A stretch of 64,000 bases of DNA from Poindextera sp041691315 (GTDB lineage Bacteria > Pseudomonadota > Alphaproteobacteria > Caulobacterales > Caulobacteraceae): NCBI GenBank assembly GCA_041691315.1, contig JBEPUW010000021.1, positions 1 through 64,000 on the forward strand, written 5' to 3'. Made by a program: the position numbers and the translations under genes. The notes below the pieces were generated by a model. The model was not told where the DNA came from. It searched no databases and saw only the letters and a program-made list of their open reading frames with translations. Shown here piece after piece: positions 16,544-24,853 of the stretch; positions within the stretch are counted from its first letter, which is position 1; each line of letters opens with the position of its first letter.

Positions 16544-16730
16544 CTCTCGCGGGAGAGGCCGAGTCGATTGAACTCGGCGCCGAAGGCGCAACCGCCCCGG
16601 AAACGCTCAGGCAAAAGGACCGCGGGAGCCGATAGAACGCTGGAAAGGGGCCCCGAAGATGGGCCCGCCGACGGAGCAAGGGTAGCGAGAGCCGCCCGGA
16701 ATCTCTCAGGCCAAAGGACAGCGGGGGCGT
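16544..16730 (+). ncRNA. Tandem glycine riboswitch of the gcv operon
   Basis: Two aptamers lie in series. The first has GGGAGAGGCC...GCCGAAGGCGCAACC followed by the conserved AAACGCTCAGGCAAAAGGAC. The second repeats the plan and ends with ATCTCTCAGGCCAAAGGACA. The CTCAGG-CAAAAGGAC cores are diagnostic of the class. It lies in the 291-base leader between argS and gcvT. A strong hairpin (GGCGGGA 16738-16744 / TCCCGCC 16748-16754) follows and may be part of the switch. Glycine binding normally turns the cleavage operon on. Confidence 0.93.
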
Positions 16731-16777
16731 GACCAGGGGCGGGACCTTCCCGCCGTGCACGCCTGCCGGAGTCTGAC

Positions 16778-17932
16778 TTGTCCCAGCCGCTCAAGCGCAC
16801 CCCGTTGTACGAGGCTCACGTCGCGGCCGGCGCGCGGCTGGTCGAGTTCGGCGGCTATGAGATGCCGGTGCAGTACCGCGACGGGGTGCTGAAGGAGCAC
16901 CTGTGGACGCGCGAGCATGCCGGCGTTTTCGATGTCTCGCATATGGGGCCGTGCTTCCTGACGCTCGATGAGAAGTCGGGCGACGGTGAGGCCGACCACC
17001 GGGCCATCGCCGCGGTGATCGAACCGCTGATCAGCGGCGACATCGCCTCGCTGAAGCCCGGCCAGATCCGCTACACCCTGCTGCTCAACGAAGACGGCGG
17101 CATCGTCGACGACCTGATGATCGGCCGGCCGGTCTGGCCCAGCCGCCAGGGCATGCTCTACATCGTGGTCAATGCCGGCGCGAAGGAGGGCGATTTCGCG
17201 CTTATTGAGCAAGCAGCGAGTGGGCTGGCCACATTGGCTCGCGCCGACGACCGGGCGCTGATCGCCGTTCAGGGGCCCGAGGCCGCCGCCGTGGTGGCGG
17301 GGCTGTTTCCGGGAGCGGACGAACTCACCTTCATGCATCACCGCCGTATCGACTATGCCGGCGAGGGCTGCGCCGTCGCCCGCTCCGGCTATACGGGCGA
17401 GGACGGCTACGAGATCCTGATCCGCAGCCCGTCTTGCCTCGACCTTTGGGCCCAGCTGACCGCCGACGAACGGGTGAAGCCGATCGGCCTGGGCGCGCGG
17501 GATTCGCTCAGGCTCGAGGCGGGGCTGCCGCTGCACGGCCACGACATCGATGAAACCACCTCGCCGATCGGGGCCAACCTGGGCTTCGCCGTCGCCAAGC
17601 CCAGATTGAAGGCGCGCGCCCTTCGCGGCGCCGAGCGCATCGCCCGCGAGCTGGCGGGTGATCTGGCCCGCGTCCGCGTCGGTCTGCGCGTCCTGGAAGG
17701 CGCGCCGGCGCGCGAGGGCGCGGAGATCACAGACGCCGACGGCGCCATCGTCGGCCGCGTCACCAGCGGCGGCTTCTCGCCGTCGTTGTCGGCGCCCATC
17801 GCCATGGGCTTCGTGCCCCCGGCGCTGTCGGCGGCCGGAACCGCTTTGACCGTCATCGTCCGGGGCAAGCCGCAGGCCGCACAGGTCACGGCATTGCCCT
17901 TCGTCCCCCACCGCTACGTCCGCGCCGTCTGA
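16778..17932 (+). CDS. gcvT: Glycine cleavage system T protein (aminomethyltransferase)
   Basis: 384 residues. It transfers the methylene group from aminomethyl-lipoyl-GcvH to tetrahydrofolate. Landmarks: LYEAHVAAGARLVEFGGYEMPVQY at the start, FDVSHMGP, GGIVDDLMIGR, RSGYTGEDGYEI, LGARDSLRLEAGLPLHGHDI and RVTSGGFSPSLSAPIAMGFV near the end. The only start that fits is TTG at 16778, with GGAG at 16768-16771. A TTG start implies modest translation, perhaps tuned by the riboswitch leader. It is the first gene of gcvT-H-PA-PB. Confidence 0.95.
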   Translation: MSQPLKRTPLYEAHVAAGARLVEFGGYEMPVQYRDGVLKEHLWTREHAGVFDVSHMGPCFLTLDEKSGDGEADHRAIAAVIEPLISGDIASLKPGQIRYTLLLNEDGGIVDDLMIGRPVWPSRQGMLYIVVNAGAKEGDFALIEQAASGLATLARADDRALIAVQGPEAAAVVAGLFPGADELTFMHHRRIDYAGEGCAVARSGYTGEDGYEILIRSPSCLDLWAQLTADERVKPIGLGARDSLRLEAGLPLHGHDIDETTSPIGANLGFAVAKPRLKARALRGAERIARELAGDLARVRVGLRVLEGAPAREGAEITDADGAIVGRVTSGGFSPSLSAPIAMGFVPPALSAAGTALTVIVRGKPQAAQVTALPFVPHRYVRAV

Positions 17933-17945
17933 GAAGGACCGAGAG

Positions 17946-18311
17946 ATGCATTTCACCAAGGACCATGAATGGATCGAGGTCGCCGACGGCGTCGCCACCA
18001 TCGGGGTTACGGCCTATGCCGCCGAACAGCTGGGCGACGTGGTCTTCGTCGAACTGCCCACGGTCGGCAAGACGGTGAAGGTCGGCGACAACCTGGCCGT
18101 GGTCGAGAGCGTCAAGGCGGCTTCGGACGTCTATGCGCCGGTGGGCGGCGAGGTGGTCGCGGTCAATGACGAGCTGACCGGCACGCCGGAGACGGTCAAT
18201 GCCGAGCCGGAGAGCGGCGGCTGGTTCGCCAAGCTGAAACTGTCCGATCCGGCTGCGGTCGACGCGCTGATGGACCGCGACGCCTATGAAGCCTTCCTGA
18301 GGACCCTGTAA
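17946..18311 (+). CDS. gcvH: Glycine cleavage system H protein (lipoyl carrier)
   Basis: 121 residues, usual length. The lipoyl-lysine sits in AVVESVKAASDVYAPVGGEV at about residue 58. The start MHFTKDHEWIEV and the end SDPAAVDALMDRDAYEAFL are characteristic. The protein shuttles aminomethyl intermediates between the P, T and L proteins. It lies 13 bases after gcvT with AAGGACCGAGAG as the probable ribosome site, and 4 bases before gcvPA. Confidence 0.97.
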   Translation: MHFTKDHEWIEVADGVATIGVTAYAAEQLGDVVFVELPTVGKTVKVGDNLAVVESVKAASDVYAPVGGEVVAVNDELTGTPETVNAEPESGGWFAKLKLSDPAAVDALMDRDAYEAFLRTL

Positions 18312-18315
18312 GACG

Positions 18316-19659
18316 ATGCGCTACCTGCCCCTCACGCCCGACGATCGCGCCGCCATGCTGGCGGTGATCGGCGCCCCCGACATCGACGCTCTGTTTACAG
18401 ACGTGCCGCAGAGCGCGCGATTGTCCGGCCCCGTCGACCTGCCGCTGCACATGGGCGAGATCGAGGTGGAGCGGGCGCTCTCGGCGCTGGCGGCGAAAAA
18501 CCGCAGCGGCGCACAGGGGCCGTTCTTCTGCGGGGCTGGGGCCTATCGCCATCACGTGCCGTCCAGCGTCGACCACCTTATTCAGCGGTCGGAATTTCTT
18601 ACTTCCTATACGCCCTACCAGCCGGAGATCGCCCAGGGCACGCTGCAGGCCCTGTTCGAGTTCCAGAGCCAGGTCGCGGCCCTGACCGGCATGGAGGTAG
18701 CCAATGCCTCCATGTACGACGGTTCGACCGCCGCGGCCGAAGGCGTGATGATGGCCCACCGGATCACCCGGCGGCCCAAAGCCATCCTCTCCGGGGGCCT
18801 GCATCCTCAGTACGCGGAGGCGATCGCCACCCTGGCCCACGTCGCCGGGGTCGAGGTGGTGCGCCAGCCGGCGGCCATCGACGGCGAGGCCGATGTGCTG
18901 GGCGCGCTGGACGCCGAGACCTCGTGCGTGGTTGTGCAGACTCCGAACGTTTTCGGAACGGCCAGCGACCTGACCGCCATCGCCGAGGCCGTCCACGCCG
19001 CCGGCGCGCTCATGATTGTGGTGGTCACCGAGGCGGTCTCCCTCGGCCTGCTCAAGTCGCCCGGCGAGATGGGGGCCGATATTGTGGCGGCGGAAGGCCA
19101 GTCGATCGGCAACGCGTTGAACTTCGGTGGACCTTATGTCGGGCTTTTCGCCACCCGCGAAAGGTTCATCCGCCAAGCCCCCGGCCGGCTCTGCGGCGAG
19201 ACCGTCGACGCCGAGGGCCGGCGAGGCTTCGTGCTGACCCTTTCCACCCGTGAGCAGCATATTCGGCGTGACAAGGCAACTTCGAATATCTGCACGAATT
19301 CCGGACTCTGTGCGCTTTCCTTCACAATTCACATGACCATGCTCGGCGAAGCGGGGCTGCGCCAGTTGGCGGCCATCAATCACGCCCAGGCCCGCAAGCT
19401 GGCCGATGCGGTCGGTGCCATCCCGGACGTCGAGGTGCTGACCCCGCGCTTCTTCAACGAGATCGCCATCCGCCTGCCGCTGCCCGCCGCCGAAGTGCTC
19501 GAGACCCTGGCGGCCTTGGGCATCATCGCCGGCGTGCCGGTCTCGCGGCTGGCGCCCGATGCCGGCCTGGACGACGTGCTGCTGCTGGCCGCCACCGAAC
19601 TGACCACCGACGCCGATATCGCCGCCCTGACCAAGGAACTGGCTGGAGCCTGTGCATGA
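18316..19659 (+). CDS. gcvPA: Glycine dehydrogenase (decarboxylating) subunit 1
   Basis: 447 residues. This is the N-terminal half of the split P protein, which decarboxylates glycine with PLP. Landmarks: MRYLPLTPDDRAAMLAVIG, FCGAGAYRHHVPSSVDHLIQRSEFLTSYTPYQPE, MEVANASMYDGSTAAAE and the TLSTREQHIRRDKATSNICTN block. The PLP lysine is on the partner subunit. Two-subunit P proteins are found in many bacteria, including Caulobacterales. The stop overlaps the gcvPB start as ATGA. Confidence 0.96.
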   Translation: MRYLPLTPDDRAAMLAVIGAPDIDALFTDVPQSARLSGPVDLPLHMGEIEVERALSALAAKNRSGAQGPFFCGAGAYRHHVPSSVDHLIQRSEFLTSYTPYQPEIAQGTLQALFEFQSQVAALTGMEVANASMYDGSTAAAEGVMMAHRITRRPKAILSGGLHPQYAEAIATLAHVAGVEVVRQPAAIDGEADVLGALDAETSCVVVQTPNVFGTASDLTAIAEAVHAAGALMIVVVTEAVSLGLLKSPGEMGADIVAAEGQSIGNALNFGGPYVGLFATRERFIRQAPGRLCGETVDAEGRRGFVLTLSTREQHIRRDKATSNICTNSGLCALSFTIHMTMLGEAGLRQLAAINHAQARKLADAVGAIPDVEVLTPRFFNEIAIRLPLPAAEVLETLAALGIIAGVPVSRLAPDAGLDDVLLLAATELTTDADIAALTKELAGACA

Positions 19660-21215
19660 CCATGCAAACCATCGGACGGCCCACCCGCGCCGAGGCCATC
19701 GTCGAGACCGCGCCGCAGACCCTCATCGGCGGCCGCGGCCTCCTGCAGCACGAGCCGCTGATCTTCGAACTCGGCGGCTGGGAAAAGACCGGCGTCGATC
19801 TGCCGGAGCCCGATCTTGATGCCTCGGACCTGGGCGACCTGGTCCGCACCGCGCCGATCGGCCTGCCGGGCCTCTCCGAGCCGGAGACGCTTCGCCACTA
19901 TGTGCGGCTCAGCCAGCAGAACCACGCCATCGATCTGGCCATCTATCCGCTCGGCTCCTGCACCATGAAGCACAACCCGCGCCTGAACGAGAAGATGGCC
20001 CGCCTGCCAGGCTTCGCCGACCTTCACCCGCTGCAGCCGCAATCCACCGTCCAGGGCGCGCTCGGCGTGATGGATGCGCTGGCGCATTGGCTGAAGACCC
20101 TGACCGGCATGCCGGCCGTGGCGCTGTCGCCCAAGGCCGGCGCCCACGGCGAGCTCTGCGGCCTGCTCGCCATCCGCGCGGCGCATGAGGCGAGGGGCGA
20201 TGCGCGCAAGCGGGTGCTGGTCCCGACTTCCGCCCACGGCACCAATCCGGCCACGGCGGCCTTCGTCGGTTACGAGGTCGAGGAGATCGCCCAGACGGCG
20301 TGCGGCCGGGTCGACCTGACCGACCTTGCGGCCAAGCTGGGCGCCGACGTCGCCGCGGTCATGCTGACCAACCCCAATACCTGCGGCCTGTTCGAACGCG
20401 ACATGATCGAGATCGCGGCCATGACCCATGCGGCCGGCGCCTACCTCTATTGCGACGGCGCCAATTTCAACGCCATCGTCGGCAAGGTGCGGCCGGCCGA
20501 CCTGGGCGTCGACGCCATGCACATCAACCTGCACAAGACCTTTTCCACCCCGCATGGCGGCGGCGGTCCTGGCGCTGGACCGGTGGTGCTGAGCGAGGCG
20601 CTGGCCCCGTATGCGCCGACGCCCTGGGTGACCCACGGCCTGGACGGCTTCACCATCGTCGATCACGCGCCGGCGGGCTCGGCCAGCTTCGGCCGGCTCT
20701 CGGCCTTCCACGGCCAGATGGGCATGTATGTGCGCGCCCTGGCCTACATGATGAGCCACGGCGCCGACGGCCTGGCCCAGGTGGCCGAGGACGCGGTGCT
20801 CAACGCCAACTACGTCAAGGCCAGGCTCGGTGAGGCGATGACCGCGCCGTTCGGCGGCTACTGCATGCACGAGGCGCTGTTCGACGACCGCTGGCTGGAC
20901 GGGACCGGCGTCGCCACCCTGGACTTCGCCAAGGCCCTGATCGACGAGGGCTTCCACCCCATGACCATGTATTTCCCGCTGGTCGTGCACGGCGCCATGC
21001 TGATCGAGCCCACCGAGACCGAACCCAAGGCTGAGATCGACCGCTTCTGCGACGCCGTCCTGGCCCTGGCCGCCGCCGCCAAGGCCGGCGACGCCAAACG
21101 CTTCAAGGGCGCGCCGTTCCACGCCCCGTTGCGCCGCCTGGACGAGACCCAAGCGGCGCGGAAACCAAAACTGCGCTGGCGGCCCGAAGATGCGCCGAGG
21201 ATCGCGGCGGAGTAA
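19656..21215 (+). CDS. gcvPB: Glycine dehydrogenase (decarboxylating) subunit 2
   Basis: 519 residues. The catalytic half of the split P protein: the PLP-binding lysine lies in MHINLHKTFSTPHGGGGPGAGPV (about residues 289-300). The substrate-loop block LGSCTMKHNPRLNE, the SAHGTNPATAAFVGYEV motif and MTMYFPLVVHGAMLIEPTETE are all present. A second ATG two codons in (19662) is an alternative start. It ends the glycine-cleavage operon, and a GC-rich hairpin follows at 21228-21243. The L protein is not encoded here. Confidence 0.96.
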   Translation: MTMQTIGRPTRAEAIVETAPQTLIGGRGLLQHEPLIFELGGWEKTGVDLPEPDLDASDLGDLVRTAPIGLPGLSEPETLRHYVRLSQQNHAIDLAIYPLGSCTMKHNPRLNEKMARLPGFADLHPLQPQSTVQGALGVMDALAHWLKTLTGMPAVALSPKAGAHGELCGLLAIRAAHEARGDARKRVLVPTSAHGTNPATAAFVGYEVEEIAQTACGRVDLTDLAAKLGADVAAVMLTNPNTCGLFERDMIEIAAMTHAAGAYLYCDGANFNAIVGKVRPADLGVDAMHINLHKTFSTPHGGGGPGAGPVVLSEALAPYAPTPWVTHGLDGFTIVDHAPAGSASFGRLSAFHGQMGMYVRALAYMMSHGADGLAQVAEDAVLNANYVKARLGEAMTAPFGGYCMHEALFDDRWLDGTGVATLDFAKALIDEGFHPMTMYFPLVVHGAMLIEPTETEPKAEIDRFCDAVLALAAAAKAGDAKRFKGAPFHAPLRRLDETQAARKPKLRWRPEDAPRIAAE

Positions 21216-21220
21216 CGGTG

Positions 21221-21250
21221 CGAGGGTCCCCGCTTTCGCGGGGATGAGCG
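21221..21250. terminator. Hairpin after gcvPB, part of the family D repeat
   Basis: CCCCGC (21228-21233) pairs with GCGGGG (21238-21243) across a TTTC loop, six bases after the gcvPB stop region, and continues GATGAGCGG. There is no T tract. The same core occurs at 27102-27135 on the opposite strand, so it is a repeat that may serve as the operon's end. Confidence 0.55.
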
Positions 21251-21407
21251 GTATATTGCAGTAACATCGCGCCAGCTGCCGGAGATTCCAAGTCCCAGGC
21301 GCACCAAGGCGAAGCTTGGTTAAGCCGCGCTAACCATGCTCCTAAAGGGCGCGGCAAACCTTTGGCTGTATTGGTGAGGGCGCGCCAGTCTGGCGGAGTT
21401 CGAGTTG

Positions 21408-22556
21408 ATGCAGCTGTACAGGGTCGACGCCGGGGTCCGGAATCTCAAGGCGATGGTGGCGACGTCCTCGTCGGCGCGCATCCTGAACCTGCATGGGCTG
21501 GCGGCGGAGCAGCCCGCCGATCCCGACACTGTCGCCCGGCCGATGTTCGTCCATCCGGTGCTGAATCGCGCCATCCTGGCCAAGCACAATGTCGCGCCCG
21601 GCGACGAGGCGCGGATCGCGCCGCGCCGCTTCAACGCCACCAAGATCATCTTCCCCTTCGATCCCAGCGACCTGAACCTGGGCGGCCAGTTCCTGTTCGT
21701 CGACCAGTTCGACTTCCTGGTCGCCCTGACCCGCAAGCTCGACTACGGCGGTCGGGCGCTGGATCGGGACGTGACCGTGCTGCGCATCCTCGACCGGCTG
21801 CCGACGCTGGATCCCTTCCTGGTGCGCGAGGCGCTGGCCAGGCAGCATATCGAGGTCGACCAGACCTATTATCGCCTGAGCGCGCCGGACAAGGCGCAGA
21901 TGCTGGGATTCGTCGAAGGCCAGATGGAATCGCTGATCCAGCTGTGTTTCGGCGAGCTGGATTCCGCCGACCCGCGCACCGAGCGCATGTCCCGGCTGCT
22001 GCTCTCCGACGGCGACAGCCCCGATCTGGCCCCGCTGAAGGCGACGCTGAAGATGGACGACGAGGACTTTTCCAAGGCCATGTTCGCCTGGAAGGCCTTC
22101 CTCTACTACCGCTGGCGCGCCCAGGCGATGGCGCCGGCGCTGAAGTCCACCCTGCGCTCGATCGGCAAGCTGAGCGGCCGGCGCTGCGAGGCCGATACGC
22201 TGGCCTTCATGGTCAAGGCCAGGCGGCTGCTGGAAGGCGCGATCACCACCGCCTGGCGCGAAATCGGCCAGACGCTGAAGCTCTATGACACCGCCTATCG
22301 CGGCCTGACCCAGGATCACAAGCCGGAGAATTTCCGGGGATTCCTCAGCGAAGGCGCCAGCCTGTTCATCGGCCTTGGCGAGCGGATCGGCCGGCTGGAA
22401 CAGGTGGTCAGCTTCTGGAGCTACCGCCTCGACCAGCACGCCGCCATGTCGCCGGACGAGTTGAGCGACAACCTGCGCGACATCTTGCAGGGCCTGAGCG
22501 TCTGGCCTGCGGTCGCCGAGGATGATCCGGCTACGGAGTACGCGGCCACGGGCTAG
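21408..22556 (+). CDS. Conserved protein of unknown function, 382 aa
   Basis: The start at ATG 21408 has GGCGGAG at 21392-21398; a TTG directly before it is less likely. No signal peptide, membrane span or known catalytic motif is visible. The protein looks soluble, rich in helix-forming and charged residues, with segments such as NATKIIFPFDPSDLNLGGQF, ILDRLPTLDPFLVREALARQ and FSKAMFAWKAFLYYRWRAQA. Codon use matches its neighbours, so it is native. It is probably lineage-conserved in Caulobacterales, which I cannot verify here. It converges with the GST gene, the stop codons overlapping by four bases. Confidence 0.75.
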   Translation: MQLYRVDAGVRNLKAMVATSSSARILNLHGLAAEQPADPDTVARPMFVHPVLNRAILAKHNVAPGDEARIAPRRFNATKIIFPFDPSDLNLGGQFLFVDQFDFLVALTRKLDYGGRALDRDVTVLRILDRLPTLDPFLVREALARQHIEVDQTYYRLSAPDKAQMLGFVEGQMESLIQLCFGELDSADPRTERMSRLLLSDGDSPDLAPLKATLKMDDEDFSKAMFAWKAFLYYRWRAQAMAPALKSTLRSIGKLSGRRCEADTLAFMVKARRLLEGAITTAWREIGQTLKLYDTAYRGLTQDHKPENFRGFLSEGASLFIGLGERIGRLEQVVSFWSYRLDQHAAMSPDELSDNLRDILQGLSVWPAVAEDDPATEYAATG

Positions 22557-23200
22557 GCCGCCTGCATCAGCTTCTCCGGCGTGGTGGCCGTCATGCTGGG
22601 GCGGGTGTTCATGCGGTCGAGCCAGGCCTGCAGATTGGGCTGGGTCGCCAGCATGGCGCGGCATTCGTCGACGCCGGGAATGAAGGCCAGGTGCGCCGCC
22701 AGCAGCAGGTCGGCGATCGAGACCGCCTCGCCGGCCATGAACGGCTGGTCGCCGAGCAGACGGCCGAGTTCGTCGATGCACACCTTGGCCTTGGGCAGGG
22801 CGGCGGCGACCCTGGCCTCGTCCACCGGCATGCCGAACTGTGGCGCGATCAGGCGCTGGAAGACGATCGGGCTTGAGATGTCGTGCATCACATAGGCGTC
22901 GGTGATGCCGATCACCTGGTTCATCCGCGCCTCGGCCCTGGCGTCCGTCGGCGTCAGCGGCGGTGCGGGGAGGATCCGGTCGAGATAACGCAGGATGGCT
23001 TGCGTCTCGTAGAGCCGGAAGTCGCCGTGTTCAAGCACCGGCATCCGCCCGAACGGATGGCGCGCGAGGTGTTCGGGGCTCTTGCTGGCGCGGGGGTCGA
23101 GGCCGGCGATCCGATAGTCGGCGGCCTTTTCCTCAAGCCCGATCAGGGCAGCGCGGACATAGGGGCTGCCGGGAACGCCGTGAACGGTGAATTCGGCCAT
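22553..23200 (-). CDS. Glutathione S-transferase family protein
   Basis: 215 residues from the ATG at 23200, preceded by AAGGAGA. The N-terminal thioredoxin-like domain has MAEFTVHGVPGSPYVRAA, NPFGRMPVLEHGDFRLYETQAILRYLD (here HPFGRMPVLE; the G-site cis-Pro and the Glu-Thr pair are seen). The helical C-terminal domain ends with PNLQAWLDRMNTRPSM. A serine (GSPYVR) is the likely glutathione-activating residue. It is last in the ArsR-SRPBCC-GST run, an arrangement seen elsewhere for detoxification or stress operons. Substrate unknown. Confidence 0.88.
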   Translation of the reverse strand: MAEFTVHGVPGSPYVRAALIGLEEKAADYRIAGLDPRASKSPEHLARHPFGRMPVLEHGDFRLYETQAILRYLDRILPAPPLTPTDARAEARMNQVIGITDAYVMHDISSPIVFQRLIAPQFGMPVDEARVAAALPKAKVCIDELGRLLGDQPFMAGEAVSIADLLLAAHLAFIPGVDECRAMLATQPNLQAWLDRMNTRPSMTATTPEKLMQAA

Positions 23201-23223
23201 CTGAATGTCTCCTTCGATTTGCG

Positions 23224-23679
23224 TTAAGCGCCGGCGTAGTCGGCGAACATCTGCAGCAGGCCGGGCCAGCCGTTGCCCAGCTGGTCCGAATGGGCCTGGG
23301 CCTTCTCGCCGAACCGTTCCAGATTTCGGTGTTCGAGGGTGACCAGCGTGGCGCCGTCGCCTTGACCCACAAAGGTCATCTCCACCTCGGTGACCAGGTC
23401 GGGGTCGTAAGCCCAGTCGGTGCTGATCTGCCAAGCCAGCAGCACCCGGCCCGGCGGATCCCAGGCCAGCACCTTGCCCCAATGGGTCTCGGTCCCGTCG
23501 GCGGCGCGTTCGAACCACTGGCCGCCGACGCGGGGCTCCATGATCACCTTCTCGAACGGCTGTGCGGCGATGGTGTGGTCCTTGGGCCACCATTGCCCCA
23601 TATGGGTGGTGAAGGCGTCAAAGGCCCGCTGCGGTGAGGCCTTGACGCTCACGGTACGGACGATTGGGACGATGCTCAT
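23224..23679 (-). CDS. SRPBCC (AHSA1/START-like) domain protein
   Basis: 151 residues with the AHSA1-type pattern: VSVKASPQRAFDAFTTHMGQWWP, VIMEPRVGGQWFERAADGTETHWGKVLAWDPPGRVLLAWQIS and TLVTLEHRNLERFG. The fold has a hydrophobic cavity for small ligands. It overlaps the ArsR gene by four bases. ArsR plus SRPBCC pairs are very common in alphaproteobacteria and are usually co-regulated. The ligand is not known. Confidence 0.9.
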   Translation of the reverse strand: MSIVPIVRTVSVKASPQRAFDAFTTHMGQWWPKDHTIAAQPFEKVIMEPRVGGQWFERAADGTETHWGKVLAWDPPGRVLLAWQISTDWAYDPDLVTEVEMTFVGQGDGATLVTLEHRNLERFGEKAQAHSDQLGNGWPGLLQMFADYAGA

Positions 23680-23993
23680 TCTGCCGGCTCCTCGGGCGTT
23701 TCGACAAAGTCCTTGAAGGCGGTCAGCGCCTTGTCCCAGTGTTGGTCCAGCCAGTCGCGCATGGCGCCGATGCCGCGCGGGTCGATGCGGTAGACACGGC
23801 GGGCGCCGTCGGGGGTCTCGCTGACCAATCCAGCCTCCTTGAGCACGCGCAGGTGCTGGGAGACGGCGGGGCGGCTGACCGGCAGGCGCGCGGCGAGCGC
23901 GCCGACCGAGGACGGCGCCTCCGCCAGGCGCTCGAAGATCTCCCGCCGGGTTGGATCGCCCAGGGCGGCCATGGCTTGAAGCGCGTTAGTCAT
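23676..23993 (-). CDS. ArsR-family winged-helix transcriptional regulator
   Basis: 105 residues. The helix-turn-helix is clear: ALGDPTRREIFERLAEAPSSVGALAARLPVSRPAVSQHLRVLKEAGLV, followed by the wing TPDGARRVYRIDPRG. It lacks the metal-binding ELCVCDL motif of ArsR/SmtB, so it is the metal-independent subtype that travels with SRPBCC proteins. It is first in the three-gene run, with direct repeats at 23995-24019 immediately upstream, which suggests autoregulation. Confidence 0.9.
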   Translation of the reverse strand: MTNALQAMAALGDPTRREIFERLAEAPSSVGALAARLPVSRPAVSQHLRVLKEAGLVSETPDGARRVYRIDPRGIGAMRDWLDQHWDKALTAFKDFVETPEEPAE

Positions 23994-23994
23994 A

Positions 23995-24019
23995 GCTTAC
24001 GGTTAGTTCAGGCTTACGG
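23995..24019 (-). promoter_or_regulatory. Direct repeats upstream of the ArsR gene (candidate operator)
   Basis: GCTTACGG occurs at 23995-24002 and 24012-24019, 17 bases apart, beginning two bases upstream of the arsR-type start codon (23993). Position and spacing suggest a regulator site overlapping the promoter; binding is an inference. Confidence 0.45.
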
Positions 24020-24118
24020 GATCGTCAAGAGCCTTGTGAGGCCGGCCGTGGCCTCGCGACTGGCTAAGTGGGCGCTCCGCCCCTATTCAGAGACAAAGGC
24101 TCGAAAAGGGAGGCCGCC

Positions 24119-24847
24119 ATGATCGAACGCCAGCTCGACATACCGACGCCGCACGGCGCGACCACCACCTTTATCGTGCATCCGGAGCGGGACGGGCCGC
24201 ACCCGGTGGTGTTCTTCTTCATGGACGCGCCGGCCATCCGCGAGGAGCTGCGCGACATGGCCCGAAGGCTGGCGACCAGCGGCTACTACGTCATCCTGCC
24301 CAACCTCTACTACCGCGCCGGGGTCATGGAGATCGGCGCGCTGGGCGATCCGGACGTCCGCACTCGGATGATGGAGCTGATGAACGGCTTGACTATCGAC
24401 ATGGTGATGTCGGACACCGAGGCGCTGCTCGCCTTCGTCGACCAGGACCCGGCGGCTGGCGAAGGGCCGATGGGCGCGGTCGGCTATTGCATGAGCGGCC
24501 AGTTTTCCATCAATGCCGCGGCGACCTTCCCCGACCGCTTCGCCGCAGCCGCCTCGATGTACGGCACCTTCCTGGTCACCGACCGGCCGAACAGCCCGCA
24601 CCTGATGGCGCGCAAGGCCAAGGGCGAACTCTATTTCGGCTGCGCCGAGATCGACCACTGGGCCCCGATGGAGACGGTCGACGCCCTGACCAAGTCGCTG
24701 GCCGACGACGGGATCGATGCCGAGGTCGAACTCTATCCGGCGGTCGAGCACGGCTTCGCTTTTCCACAGCGCGCCGCCTATCAGAAGGACGCGGCCGAGC
24801 GGCACTGGGAGCGGCTGAACGCCCTCTATCGCCGCCGGCTGGGCTAG
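24119..24847 (+). CDS. Dienelactone hydrolase family protein
   Basis: 242 residues from ATG 24119 with GGGAGG upstream. An alpha/beta-hydrolase with the dienelactone-hydrolase Cys nucleophile in VGYCMSGQFSINAA (about residue 124), the acid in the EIDHWAP region and the catalytic His in VEHGFAFPQRAAY. N-terminal IPTPHGATTTFIVHPERDGPHPVVFF is typical. Family members open lactones or esters; the native substrate is unclear. The CoA-transferase gene follows after six bases and is likely in the same operon. Confidence 0.87.
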   Translation: MIERQLDIPTPHGATTTFIVHPERDGPHPVVFFFMDAPAIREELRDMARRLATSGYYVILPNLYYRAGVMEIGALGDPDVRTRMMELMNGLTIDMVMSDTEALLAFVDQDPAAGEGPMGAVGYCMSGQFSINAAATFPDRFAAAASMYGTFLVTDRPNSPHLMARKAKGELYFGCAEIDHWAPMETVDALTKSLADDGIDAEVELYPAVEHGFAFPQRAAYQKDAAERHWERLNALYRRRLG

Positions 24848-24853
24848 ACCTCC

